Assembly: GCA_046154185.1 (NCBI GenBank)
Contig: JBJXGE010000095.1
Span: 10,344 to 74,343, forward strand
Length of the DNA stretch: 64,000 nt
Direction of reading: 5' to 3'
DNA from: JBJXGE01 sp046154185
GTDB taxonomy: Bacteria; Planctomycetota; UBA8108; UBA1146; JAJFFE01
The translations under genes and the position numbers were made by a program. The notes under the pieces were generated by a model that saw only the letters and a list, made by a program, of their open reading frames with translations, did no database searches and was not told the origin of the DNA. Within the stretch, counting starts at the first letter, position 1; each line of letters begins with the position of its first letter. Shown here piece by piece: positions 36,895-45,483 of the stretch.

Positions 36895-37460
36895 GAGATT
36901 GGCTTCCGAACTAGGCCACGTCTGCTGGCAAACGCAGCGAGGTCTTCACGCAATTTCATGCGGGCTCTGTGTACATGTGACATCACAGTCCCAACCGGAA
37001 TCGCGAGCATCTCGCCAATCTGCTTGCAGCTAAAATCCTCGAGCAACTTAAGAAGGAAGCACTGCCGCTCAACGTCCTTCAAGCGAGTCAAGGAGCAGGC
37101 GATTCGATCATCGATCAGTTCGGCAAGCACATTCGGACGGCCCAAAGCTTCAAACCAAACAGCCTCTCGTTCCAAAGCTCCGGCGAGGTCAACTTCGGCA
37201 CCTTCCAGCGGAATCTCCCTTTGTCGCTGTCTGCGTTTGTTGAAGTTGAAGGTCGTGTTGACGAGAATTTGAAACACCCAAGCTCGAAAATTCGTCCCGA
37301 TTTCAAACCTACTGAATGACCGCCACGCTGCCAGTGCGGTTTCCTGTAGGATGTCGGGCACGTCTTCCGCTTGCCAGGCGGCTCGACGCGCATAGCGAAA
37401 GAGCTGATTGCGAATCGGCTCCAGCAAGTCCAAGAATTTTGTCGACGCGGTGCTGGCCAA
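36891..37460 (-). CDS. ECF-family RNA polymerase sigma factor
   Basis: Encodes 189 residues. Region 2 contains DVPDILQETALAAWRSFSRF and NFRAWVFQILVNTTFNFNKRR. Region 4 contains DVERQCFLLKLLEDFSCKQI and GEMLAIPVGTVMSHVHRARM, the helix-turn-helix. The frame is closed by a TGA 9 nt upstream of TTG 37460, so TTG is the most likely start; there is no clear Shine-Dalgarno, so initiation may be weak. It forms an operon with its membrane anti-sigma factor. Its regulon could include the divergent arsenic operon, but there is no operator evidence. Confidence 0.88.
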   Translation of the reverse strand: MASTASTKFLDLLEPIRNQLFRYARRAAWQAEDVPDILQETALAAWRSFSRFEIGTNFRAWVFQILVNTTFNFNKRRQRQREIPLEGAEVDLAGALEREAVWFEALGRPNVLAELIDDRIACSLTRLKDVERQCFLLKLLEDFSCKQIGEMLAIPVGTVMSHVHRARMKLREDLAAFASRRGLVRKPIS

Positions 37461-37474
37461 GTTAGCGAATCAAT

Positions 37475-37760
37475 TCACTTAACGGTCTCGAGACGCCTTC
37501 GAACGGTTCGGTGTCCACGGCTGCACGCCTTTTCTTTCCGACTTGCCGCTCGTCGCCGGCGGCTTTGAACGGCGCGCGCGCCCATCTGAATTTCCTTCGT
37601 CAGTGAGTCGATTGCATCTAACCGTTGCCCGTCTGCAAGTGCCACTCCCAATTCGCATTCGGCAAGGCGCTTTTCGTGCTTCTCCCGGTGACTGAGAGTG
37701 GCGCTGCGCGACCAACCTCCCGCTCAGCGCGTTGCTCACGGCGCACGAGCCGGTTCCACC
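37475..37760 (-). pseudogene. Possible decayed gene fragment upstream of the sigma factor
   Basis: Two minus-strand frames together read like one charged helical protein: RLVRREQRAEREVGRA (near 37751-37705), then, after a frame change, SHREKHEKRLAECELGVALA and QRLDAIDSLTKEIQ, ending LETVK at 37475. No start codon or ribosome site fits and no family was recognised. The rest of the 505-bp gap (37461-37965) shows only short open stretches, including an A8 run near 37790 in which coding-like sequence also breaks. It may be a frameshifted remnant or coincidence. Confidence 0.28.
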
Positions 37761-37965
37761 GTTACGAGCTGGATGAGTCCCGCACATCCTTTTTTTTCTG
37801 CAATGCCCGCCAAGGCCGAGGAATTCACTCCGTAAGTAACTTGGCCGCGTGGCAGTCGTGCTTTCGAGACGTCGAGAGCGTTTTGCGCCCGGGCAAGTCA
37901 GCTCGCGCCTTCGTTGGCCGAGTCGGCACGTTTTAACTGGGTTCACGCTTTGAAGGAGTCAGGGA

Positions 37966-38532
37966 ATGATCTTGCGCCTGTTGTTTCTCATCGGTCTAGT
38001 CCCGGCAATCGTGCTCGCGCAGGGGTCTGGCACTGAAACGCCTCCGCCCGCCCTCGATGGGTATTGTCCTGTTTGCATAGTGAAGTCGGACAAACTCGTG
38101 AAAGGCAGCGCGGCCTTTTCCTCCGACTACGACGGAAAGAAGTACTTGTTCCCATCGGCGACAGAGAAGAAGGTCTTTGACGAGAACCCCGCGGCGTTCG
38201 CCCCAGCCATGGGTGGCAATTGTGTCGTTTGCAAGGTGGAGATGAAAAAGGACGTGCCGGGCAAGGCCGAGATACACCTGGTCCACAAAGGACGGCTCTA
38301 CCTGTTTCCAGCCGAAGCGCAACTCAAGACGTTCAAGGAGAAGGCTGAAAAGTACGCCGACGCCGACATAGCCATGAACGGCTTCTGCGCGGTCTGCAAG
38401 GTCGACATGGGTAAAGAAGTAAAGGGTAAGCCCGAATTTGCTTTCGACTACCGCGGGGCTCGCTACTTGTTTCCGGCCAAGGAACAGTTAGACAAGTTCC
38501 GGCAAAACCCCAAGAAGTACGCACAAAAGTAG
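37966..38532 (+). CDS. Periplasmic triple YHS/TRASH-like metal-binding protein
   Basis: Encodes 188 residues. ATG 37966 follows AAGGAG. Signal peptide ILRLLFLIGLVPAIVLAQG. The mature protein is three tandem ~50-residue repeats, each starting with a CxxC unit (GYCPVCIVK, GNCVVCKVE, GFCAVCKVD), then a D/H-x-x-G-(K/R)-x-YLFP strand and a helix (DKFRQNPKKY). This is the layout of YHS/TRASH-like domains, which bind metals through cysteines. It is first in the arsenic gene run, so binding of arsenite or another soft metal in the periplasm is plausible but unproven. Confidence 0.7.
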   Translation: MILRLLFLIGLVPAIVLAQGSGTETPPPALDGYCPVCIVKSDKLVKGSAAFSSDYDGKKYLFPSATEKKVFDENPAAFAPAMGGNCVVCKVEMKKDVPGKAEIHLVHKGRLYLFPAEAQLKTFKEKAEKYADADIAMNGFCAVCKVDMGKEVKGKPEFAFDYRGARYLFPAKEQLDKFRQNPKKYAQK

Positions 38533-38733
38533 CGCGTGGTACTTCGTGGCTGCTGGATCTGCCTTGCTTTCGTCGTTCGACGAATGCACGTAACGGCGGC
38601 GCTGCGCTGGCACGAAACTGATGCGCCGGGACTTGGAAAGCGCCGCGACTCACAAAGCTCGCCAGGAGCTTGAGGTCCAACTCCGAGTCTCGGTGCTTTC
38701 CAAGAACATTGTCGCGACCTAGGAGTAGTCAAA

Positions 38734-40023
38734 ATGGCGTCGCAAGACGAGGGAATGGCTCGGTGTACCGTCCCGACTGACTCATCGGTGCTCAGCACCG
38801 CCGATTCAACAGCGGCGCGGAATTCCAGTACAGAAGGAGTCGCTTTGCCCTTTCAAACAGCGGTCGCGTCCAGCGCGGTCTCGACGATTCCTTTCGATGT
38901 CGATGGCGAAGTGAAGCGACGCTACGCAGAGGGCGCCGGCGAGCGTGAAGCCGCGCTCTGCTGCCCGACCAACTCGTATGAGGCGAAGTATCTCGAGCTC
39001 TTGCCACCCGAGATCATTGACAAAGACTATGGCTGCGGTGATCCGTCGCGTCATATCTCAGCGGGTGAAACGGTCGTCGACCTCGGCTCCGGCGGCGGCA
39101 AGATTTGTTACATTCTCGCGCAACGAGTCGGCGCGGCCGGACGAGTGATCGGTATCGATTTCAATGACGCGATGCTCGCGCTGTCGCGCAAGTATCTCGA
39201 CGACATGGCCGCGAAGTTGGGCTACCACAACATCGAGTTTCGCAAGGGACGCATCCAGGATCTGGCACTCGACCTGGAGGCCGCGGGCTCCTGGCTGGAG
39301 AGAAATCCCATCGCGAATGTTGAGCAGGCCGCGGCCTTTGAGCGCTATTGCGCGGAGTTTCGCCGCCAAACGCCGCTTATCGCCGACGGCAGTGTCGATG
39401 CGGTGGTTTCGAATTGCGTGCTGAATTTGGTGGCGCCAGAACAGAAGACCAAGTTGTTTGGAGAAATCTATCGCGTCCTGAGTCGGGGCGGACGGGCCGT
39501 GATCTCGGATATCGTCAGTGACAAGGATCCGACTCCGGCCATGCTCGCGGATCCCCAACTCTGGTCGGGCTGCATCACGGGCGCACTGCGCGAAACTCAG
39601 TTCATCGAAGCCTTCGAGCATGCCGGTTTTCACGGCATCGAAATTCTCGCGCGCGCCGAGCAGCCATGGAAAATCATAGACGGTGTGGAATTCCGCGCTC
39701 TGACGCTGCGCGCCTACAAAGGCAAACATGGCCCATGTGTCGATCGTCGCCAAGCGGTGATCTACAAGGGTCCATGGAAGCAAGTTCACGACGACGACGG
39801 ACACGTGTTCGTGCGCGGCCAAAAGCTGGGCGTTTGCGAAAAGACCTATGAGTTGCTGACGGCGCCCGACGGTCCCTATGCCGCAGAGATGATTCCGGTG
39901 CTCCCCGCTGAGAACATCGCGAGCGCGCCACCGGAGCCATTCGATGGCAGCAAGAACGCGGATCGAAGTCCCCTCGAGACTAAAGGGACCGGTTCGTGTG
40001 ACCAAACGACGAGTTGCTGCTGA
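38734..40023 (+). CDS. arsM: ArsM-type arsenite S-adenosylmethionine methyltransferase
   Basis: Encodes 429 residues. ATG 38734 has AGGAG 8 nt upstream. The SAM motif VVDLGSGGGKICYILAQ is at ~113. Three cysteines sit where ArsM binds As(III): C101 (DYGCGDP), C228 (VVSNCVLNLV) and C280 (SGCITGAL). The protein is longer than minimal ArsM because of a C-terminal extension (~310-429) ending in SCDQTTSCC, a vicinal cysteine pair often seen in arsenosugar-cluster homologues. It methylates arsenite to di- and trimethylated forms in the cytoplasm. Its position two genes from arsS supports a role in supplying dimethylarsenic. Confidence 0.88.
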   Translation: MASQDEGMARCTVPTDSSVLSTADSTAARNSSTEGVALPFQTAVASSAVSTIPFDVDGEVKRRYAEGAGEREAALCCPTNSYEAKYLELLPPEIIDKDYGCGDPSRHISAGETVVDLGSGGGKICYILAQRVGAAGRVIGIDFNDAMLALSRKYLDDMAAKLGYHNIEFRKGRIQDLALDLEAAGSWLERNPIANVEQAAAFERYCAEFRRQTPLIADGSVDAVVSNCVLNLVAPEQKTKLFGEIYRVLSRGGRAVISDIVSDKDPTPAMLADPQLWSGCITGALRETQFIEAFEHAGFHGIEILARAEQPWKIIDGVEFRALTLRAYKGKHGPCVDRRQAVIYKGPWKQVHDDDGHVFVRGQKLGVCEKTYELLTAPDGPYAAEMIPVLPAENIASAPPEPFDGSKNADRSPLETKGTGSCDQTTSCC

Positions 40024-40057
40024 CTCAATCAGTCGATCAACACCTGACAGGATTCGG

Positions 40058-41170
40058 ATGATTGTCGTCTTAACGCTCGCGGTTGCGTCGCTCGCCTGGG
40101 CCAATGGCGCGAACGATAACTTCAAAGGCGTCGCTACGCTCTACGGTAGCCGCACCGTCAGCTTCATGACCGCGCGTTATTGGGCCACGCTGACAACCGC
40201 CGCCGGGGGCTTGGCGTCGTTGTGGATCGCGAACGGACTGGCGCAATCGTTCAGCGGCGGCGTCATCGGCACTGGCTTTCGAACCGATGCGACGTTGATC
40301 TCTACCGCGCTCGCGGGCGGCGCCACAGTAATGCTCGCAACGCGGCTCGGCATGCCAGCGTCGACGACCCACGCACTCTTGGGCGCCTGGGTGGGCTCAG
40401 CGATTGTGACGAGCTCGGAGGCAATCGATTGGTCGCTGCTAATGACCCGCTTCGCGAAACCACTCGTCGTGAGTCCGCTGCTGTCGATGTTGCTCGCCGG
40501 TGGACTCTACTGGGTCCTAAGTCGAGTTCGTCGCCGCATGAGAATCAGCGGCGAAACTTGTGTTTGTGTTGGTTCTTCAGCCGTCGCGCTCGTACCCGCG
40601 GGCGCGCTTGCTCGAGACTCTTCCAGTGCCGCAGAAATGGACCTATGCGTCGCCGACACCGCGCAGTGCGTGCAGAATTATCGAGGTCAATTTTTCGGGG
40701 TTCGCGCGCAATCGATCGTCAACGCTGCGCACTTCCTCGCCAGCGGCGCCGTTTGTTTAGCGCGCGGGTCAAACGATACCCCAAAAGTTGCGGCGCTGTT
40801 GATCGGCGCGGGACTGTTCGCCGAGTTTTCGAGCCTGAGCTTGCTCACGTGGGTTGTCGCACCCATGCTGTTTGGCGGCTGGTTAGAGAGCCATCGAGTC
40901 GCTCGCACGATGGGTCGCCACATTACTACGATGAACACCGGTCAAGGACTCACTGCGAATTTGGTCGCTGCGTTCTTGGTATTGTCGGCTTCGACGATGG
41001 GACTGCCAGTATCGACAACCCACGTCGTATGCGGCGCGATTTTTGGTATTGCGATGGTCAATCGTCAGGCGGACCTGCGCGTTGTCTCGCAGATCGTCAC
41101 GACCTGGGTGACGACGTTGCCGCTGGGTTTCTTACTCGGCGCCGCGTGTAGCGGGGTAATCGCCGCATGA
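40058..41170 (+). CDS. PiT-family inorganic phosphate (arsenate?) permease
   Basis: Encodes 370 residues. I chose ATG 40058 because the family N-terminus ASLAWANGANDNFKG follows; the frame is open back to 39944 inside arsM. Both PiT signatures are present: GANDNFKGVATLYG near the N-terminus and ARGSNDTPKVAALL in the second half, with ~9-10 transmembrane helices. The central loop carries several cysteines (GETCVCVG, DLCVADTAQCVQNYRG). PiT carriers import phosphate with a cation and also take arsenate. It starts 34 bp after arsM, and its stop overlaps arsS by ATGA, tying it to arsenic metabolism. Confidence 0.87.
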   Translation: MIVVLTLAVASLAWANGANDNFKGVATLYGSRTVSFMTARYWATLTTAAGGLASLWIANGLAQSFSGGVIGTGFRTDATLISTALAGGATVMLATRLGMPASTTHALLGAWVGSAIVTSSEAIDWSLLMTRFAKPLVVSPLLSMLLAGGLYWVLSRVRRRMRISGETCVCVGSSAVALVPAGALARDSSSAAEMDLCVADTAQCVQNYRGQFFGVRAQSIVNAAHFLASGAVCLARGSNDTPKVAALLIGAGLFAEFSSLSLLTWVVAPMLFGGWLESHRVARTMGRHITTMNTGQGLTANLVAAFLVLSASTMGLPVSTTHVVCGAIFGIAMVNRQADLRVVSQIVTTWVTTLPLGFLLGAACSGVIAA

Positions 41171-42195
41171 CGATTCCTAGTGATCCACAACTCGTCCACC
41201 AACCGGAGTCCGGGCTGAACACGTTTGCGCGCCGGGTCTCGGCGGTTTTCGGTGGCCCACTGCGCGGCGCAACGCTACGCACGGTGCAAGTCAACATCGG
41301 ACTGCGATGCAATTTGGCGTGCCGACACTGCCACGTCGAATCGTCGCCCAAGCGCCGCGAAGAAATGAGTTGGGACACCATGTTGATGGTGCTCGACGCG
41401 GCGCGTCGCGCTAGTGCGGAAACCATCGATATCACCGGCGGAGCGCCCGAGATGCATCCGCATTTTCGGCGCTTCGTCGACGCCGCGCGCGCGCAAGGCC
41501 AGCATGTGATCGTGCGTACCAACTTGACGATAGCGCTCGAGCCTGGCTACGAAGATCTGCCGGAGTATTTCGCCGCGCGGCAGGTCGCCCTGGTCGCGTC
41601 GCTCCCGTGCTATCTCGAGAGCAACGTCGACAAACAGCGAGGACGCCACGTCTACAAAGAGAGTATCGAAGTGATCCAACGCCTCAATCGCGTTGGGTAT
41701 GGCATCGACCCGCAATTGCATCTGGATCTGGTGTACAACCCGGGAGCGGCGGTGCTGCCGCCACCGCAGGAGCAGCTCGAGAACGCCTATCGGACGGAAT
41801 TGCTCCAGCGCTTTGGCATCCGCTTCAATCACCTTTACACGATCACTAACATGCCGATTGGCCGCTTCCAGAGCGACTTGGCGCGCAACGGCCAAGCTGA
41901 GCGCTACCAACAGTTACTCGAGGATTCGTTCAACCCGCGAACAATCGGGGCGCTCATGTGCCGGCACCAACTGCACGTCGGTTGGGATGGCCAGCTTTAC
42001 GACTGCGACTTCAACTACGCGCTCGCGCTGCCAGCACTTGGGCGAATTCGGCACCTACGTGACTTTGAACCCGAACAGTTCTTGCGGCGCGCAATTTCGA
42101 CCAAGGCGCACTGCTTTGGTTGCACGGCGGGTTGCGGATCCTCGTGCAGCGGTAGCTTGCTAGAAGCGAACGAGCCCGGCGCGACTGCCCGATAA
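41167..42195 (+). CDS. arsS: ArsS-type radical SAM protein of arsenosugar biosynthesis
   Basis: Encodes 342 residues. The start overlaps the permease stop (ATGA). The radical SAM cluster motif CNLACRHCH has cysteines at 48, 52 and 55. DITGGAPEMHPHFRRFV is the GGE-like SAM region. The C-terminal domain (DUF3641-like) contains MCRHQLHVGWDGQLYDCDFN and the Cys-rich end HCFGCTAGCGSSCSG. Members of this family join a deoxyadenosyl group to dimethylarsenic on the way to arsenosugars. Many homologues are selenoproteins; this one has cysteines throughout and no internal TGA. Confidence 0.87.
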   Translation: MTIPSDPQLVHQPESGLNTFARRVSAVFGGPLRGATLRTVQVNIGLRCNLACRHCHVESSPKRREEMSWDTMLMVLDAARRASAETIDITGGAPEMHPHFRRFVDAARAQGQHVIVRTNLTIALEPGYEDLPEYFAARQVALVASLPCYLESNVDKQRGRHVYKESIEVIQRLNRVGYGIDPQLHLDLVYNPGAAVLPPPQEQLENAYRTELLQRFGIRFNHLYTITNMPIGRFQSDLARNGQAERYQQLLEDSFNPRTIGALMCRHQLHVGWDGQLYDCDFNYALALPALGRIRHLRDFEPEQFLRRAISTKAHCFGCTAGCGSSCSGSLLEANEPGATAR

Positions 42196-42277
42196 GCGCG
42201 GCGCGTTTTCGCCGCGATCGTCTTGCCCATGCCGACTTTGATTTCACTCTGGCCGCCCGCCGAAAGGCACGCACGTA

Positions 42278-43912
42278 ATGTCGACGGTTGCTTTGACACC
42301 AGCACACGCAAGCGTGACGCGCACGCGCCGGCTGCAACGACGTGTTCGCCTGCTGTCGCTCTCGGTATTGGCAATTTCGATTCTCCTGTTGGTGCGCTCA
42401 TTGCCAGTTGATCAACTCGTTGCGTGGAGCTCGGCCAAGGTCAATCAACTCGGAATTTGGGGGCCGGTGACATTCGGCGCGATCTACTGGCTGGGCGCCG
42501 TGTTCTTTGTGCCCGGTTCGGCTCTCACACTCGCGGCGGGCGCGGTCTTCGGACCGTTGCTCGGCACCACGGTCGTCTCGGTGGCATCAACGTTCGCCGC
42601 GTCAACCGCGTTTTTGATCGGCCGATACTTCGTGCGTGGAACGGTAGCGGCCTGGGCAAGCAAGAATCCGCGATTCGCCGCCACTGATCGTGCCATCGGT
42701 GCGGGCGGCTGGCGCATTATTGCGCTGCTGCGCCTATCGCCCGCGATGCCCTTTACGCTCGGGAATTACCTGTTCGGCATCACCGCGATTCGCTTTTGGC
42801 CCTACGTGCTTACGAGCTGGATCGCAATGCTGCCCGGCACGTTCATGTATGTCTACCTCGGACATATCGGCCGCGAAAGCCTCAACGCAGCAGCAGGCAT
42901 GAATCAGACGCGGTCGCCGGCGCAATGGACGCTACTCGTCGTAGGTTTGATCGCCACCGTGGCAGTGACGTGGTACGTCACGCGACTGGCGCGCCGCGCC
43001 ATGAAGGAGCAAGTGCAGATGCCCGAAACGTCGACGCCATCGTCGCACGCCAATCCCGATGCAATGATGGCGCGACCTTGGTCGTCAACCATCGCTATGG
43101 CCGCGCTCGCAGTCGCGGTGGCGGGCTGCGCTATTTTCGCGAATACGAAACGTGAACTCGTTTCCAGTCTCTTGGGGCCGCCGGCTGCACAGCTCAAGGA
43201 GAGTTACGAAGAGCGCGAGGGAGGTCCGAGTTTCGATCATGCCGCGTACGACGAGCTGTTGCGCCGCCATGTGGATGCCGACGGTCTTGTCAACTACGTC
43301 GGGCTCGGCACGGAAACCAGCGTTCTCGACCTATACATTGCGCGACTCGCGGATGTGAAGCTCGCCGACTACGGGCGCAGCGAACGACTTGCGCTTTTGA
43401 TCAATGCCTATAACGCGTTCACGCTGCGGCTGATTCTGGACCACTATCCAATCGCATCGATCCGCGAAATCCCTGCTGCCGAGCGATGGGACGCACGCCG
43501 CTGGAATCTTGGCGGCGAAACTCTCAGCCTGAATCAGCTTGAACATGAGCAGGTGCGCCCCAATTTCAAAGAGCCGCGCATTCACTTTGCGCTGGTATGC
43601 GCGGCCAAGGGTTGTCCACCACTGCGAAACGACGCCTACAGCGGCGCGCGACTTGAAGCGCAGCTTGCCGCGCAGGCGGCCTATGTACACACGCACGAGC
43701 GCTGGTATCAGTTCGACGCCAACTCGCGCGTACTCAAATTGACACGCCTCTACGATTGGTATGGAGACGACTTTGTGCAGAGCGAGGGCTCCGTGCTCAC
43801 TTATGTCGCGAAGCACGCGGCGGAACTCAAACGCGCGCTCGACGTCGACACCAACCTAAGCGTTCAATTCTTGGATTACGATTGGTCACTCAACGCACAG
43901 GAGGCACGCTAA
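42278..43912 (+). CDS. VTT (TVP38/TMEM64) membrane domain fused to DUF547 domain
   Basis: Encodes 544 residues in two parts. Residues 1-245 are a VTT/DedA-like membrane domain (VFFVPGSALTLAAGAVFGPL, LLRLSPAMPFTLGNYLFGIT, five to six helices). Residues ~265-544 are a DUF547 domain (YDELLRRHVDADGLVNYVGL, RLALLINAYNAFTLRLILDH, HFALVCAAKGCPPLRNDAY). Between them SSTIAMAALAVAVAGCAIFA looks like an ancestral lipoprotein signal now acting as an internal helix. Both families occur as separate neighbours in arsenosugar clusters. Here no stop separates them. The overlap TAATG leads into the next gene. Biochemical roles are unknown. Confidence 0.82.
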   Translation: MSTVALTPAHASVTRTRRLQRRVRLLSLSVLAISILLLVRSLPVDQLVAWSSAKVNQLGIWGPVTFGAIYWLGAVFFVPGSALTLAAGAVFGPLLGTTVVSVASTFAASTAFLIGRYFVRGTVAAWASKNPRFAATDRAIGAGGWRIIALLRLSPAMPFTLGNYLFGITAIRFWPYVLTSWIAMLPGTFMYVYLGHIGRESLNAAAGMNQTRSPAQWTLLVVGLIATVAVTWYVTRLARRAMKEQVQMPETSTPSSHANPDAMMARPWSSTIAMAALAVAVAGCAIFANTKRELVSSLLGPPAAQLKESYEEREGGPSFDHAAYDELLRRHVDADGLVNYVGLGTETSVLDLYIARLADVKLADYGRSERLALLINAYNAFTLRLILDHYPIASIREIPAAERWDARRWNLGGETLSLNQLEHEQVRPNFKEPRIHFALVCAAKGCPPLRNDAYSGARLEAQLAAQAAYVHTHERWYQFDANSRVLKLTRLYDWYGDDFVQSEGSVLTYVAKHAAELKRALDVDTNLSVQFLDYDWSLNAQEAR

Positions 43913-45483
43913 TGCCTACCACCGATTCGAAATCTGCGGCTAGCGCGACTGGTGTGCCGACCGACACGCACAGCTCCACCCTAGAGCCTTACGATGAATT
44001 CAATCAAGCGCTCGAGCGATTCGGCCACCCGCGCGATTGGCGCAATCCCACACCAGCGAGTCGCTACAATCTGGTGGTGATTGGTGCTGGCACTGCCGGC
44101 CTCGTCACCGCAGCAGGCGCGGCAGGGCTCGGCGCCAAAGTTGCGCTGATCGAGAAACACTTGCTGGGCGGCGACTGCTTAAACGTTGGCTGCGTGCCTT
44201 CAAAAGCGTTGATCAGCGCCAGTCGCGTGGCTGCGAACGCGCGCCGTGCCAGCGAGTTTGGCATTGACGTCGATGGCGCAGTTCGCGCGGATTTTCCGGT
44301 CGTCATGCAGCGTCTACGGCGCTTGCGTGCTTCGATCGCGCCCAATGACTCCGCCGAGCGTTTCAGATCACTCGGCGTCGACGTCTATCTCGGCGAAGGC
44401 AAATTTGTCAGCGACGGCAAGATCGAGGTCGCTGGGCAGACGCTCGAATATGCGCGCGCTGTGATCGCCACCGGGGCGCGCGCCGCGGCGCCGCCGATCG
44501 AGGGCCTCGCCGAAGCCGGGTATCTCACGAACGAAACGGTGTTTTCCCTCACGGCGCTGCCGCGTCGGCTCGCGGTGATCGGCGGCGGGCCCATTGGATG
44601 CGAGCTGGCGCAGAGTTTCGCGCGTCTCGGCGCGCAGGTAACTTTACTCGAGATCGACAAGCAGATTCTGATTCGCGAAGACGCCTCCGCAGCGCGCATC
44701 GTGAACGATGCGCTGCAGCGCGACGGTGTGAGTATTCTCTGCGGCGTTACGGCGACACAAGTGCTGCGTCGTGGCGAAGAGCGAGTAATCGTCTTGAATA
44801 CGAAAGGTCAGCCGCGTGAGCTCGTGGTCGACGCAATTTTGGTCGGCGTGGGCCGAGCGCCAAACGTGGAGGGGCTTAATCTTGAAGCCGTCGACGTCCG
44901 CTTCGACAAACGCGCCGGTGTGATCGTCGACGACCGTCTACGCACCACGAACGCGCGAATCTTCGCGGCCGGCGATATTTGCTCAAAGTACAAATTCACT
45001 CATACGGCCGATGCCCTGGCGCGCATCGTGATCAAGAACGCGCTGTTCTTTGGCCGCGCTAGAGTTAGCGCGCTGACGATACCGTGGTGCACCTTCACCG
45101 ACCCGGAAATCGCCCACGTCGGAATGTATGAACGCGACGCTGAGGCCGCGGGCATCTCGATAGAGACCATCGTCGTTGAGCTCAAAGACGTCGACCGTGC
45201 AATTCTCGAAGGGTCGAGCGAGGGTTTCTTGAAAGTGCACGTGCGCAAGGGCACTGACAAGATTCTCGGAGCCACGCTCGTCGCCGCGCACGCGGGCGAG
45301 ATGATTTCGGAGCTGACTCTCGCGATGGTCGCCGGCGTTGGCCTGTCGACGATTGCGCGGACGATTCACCCCTATCCGACCCATAGCGACCTGCTCAAGC
45401 GCGCTGGCGACGCTTACAATCGCACGCGCCTGACTTCTCGGGTCAAAGCGCTGACGACTCGTTTTCTGTCCTGGCGGAGATGA
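43912..45483 (+). CDS. MerA-like FAD pyridine nucleotide-disulfide oxidoreductase
   Basis: Encodes 523 residues. ATG 43912 overlaps the previous stop (TAATG) and follows AGGAGG. An N-terminal extension of ~50 residues precedes the FAD motif NLVVIGAGTAGLVTAAGAAG. The redox pair is C89/C94 in GGDCLNVGCVPSKAL. The NAD(P) site is VIGGGPIGCELAQSFARLG. The dimerisation domain includes TIPWCTFTDPEIAHVG and TIHPYPTHSDLLKRAGD. Unlike mercuric reductase it has no C-terminal vicinal cysteines and no N-terminal HMA domain, so mercury is an unlikely substrate. The cluster context suggests a redox step on an arsenic or thiol compound. Confidence 0.82.
   Translation: MPTTDSKSAASATGVPTDTHSSTLEPYDEFNQALERFGHPRDWRNPTPASRYNLVVIGAGTAGLVTAAGAAGLGAKVALIEKHLLGGDCLNVGCVPSKALISASRVAANARRASEFGIDVDGAVRADFPVVMQRLRRLRASIAPNDSAERFRSLGVDVYLGEGKFVSDGKIEVAGQTLEYARAVIATGARAAAPPIEGLAEAGYLTNETVFSLTALPRRLAVIGGGPIGCELAQSFARLGAQVTLLEIDKQILIREDASAARIVNDALQRDGVSILCGVTATQVLRRGEERVIVLNTKGQPRELVVDAILVGVGRAPNVEGLNLEAVDVRFDKRAGVIVDDRLRTTNARIFAAGDICSKYKFTHTADALARIVIKNALFFGRARVSALTIPWCTFTDPEIAHVGMYERDAEAAGISIETIVVELKDVDRAILEGSSEGFLKVHVRKGTDKILGATLVAAHAGEMISELTLAMVAGVGLSTIARTIHPYPTHSDLLKRAGDAYNRTRLTSRVKALTTRFLSWRR

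Noticed and set aside
36891..37460. Arsenic-responsive ArsR-type regulator
   Set aside because: No ArsR family helix-turn-helix or cysteine motif is found in the window; the only regulators near the arsenic operon are the sigma/anti-sigma pair.
37479..37946. A 155-codon open frame on the minus strand upstream of the ECF sigma factor
   Set aside because: Composition is rich in Arg/Ser with no hydrophobic core or family motif, and coding-like stretches lie in other frames. Treated as non-coding with a possible decayed fragment.
40021..40051. TGA after the terminal Cys-Cys of ArsM as a second selenocysteine codon
   Set aside because: No hairpin with a GGTCT-like loop follows, the frame closes again after seven codons, and ArsM homologues commonly end in Cys residues.
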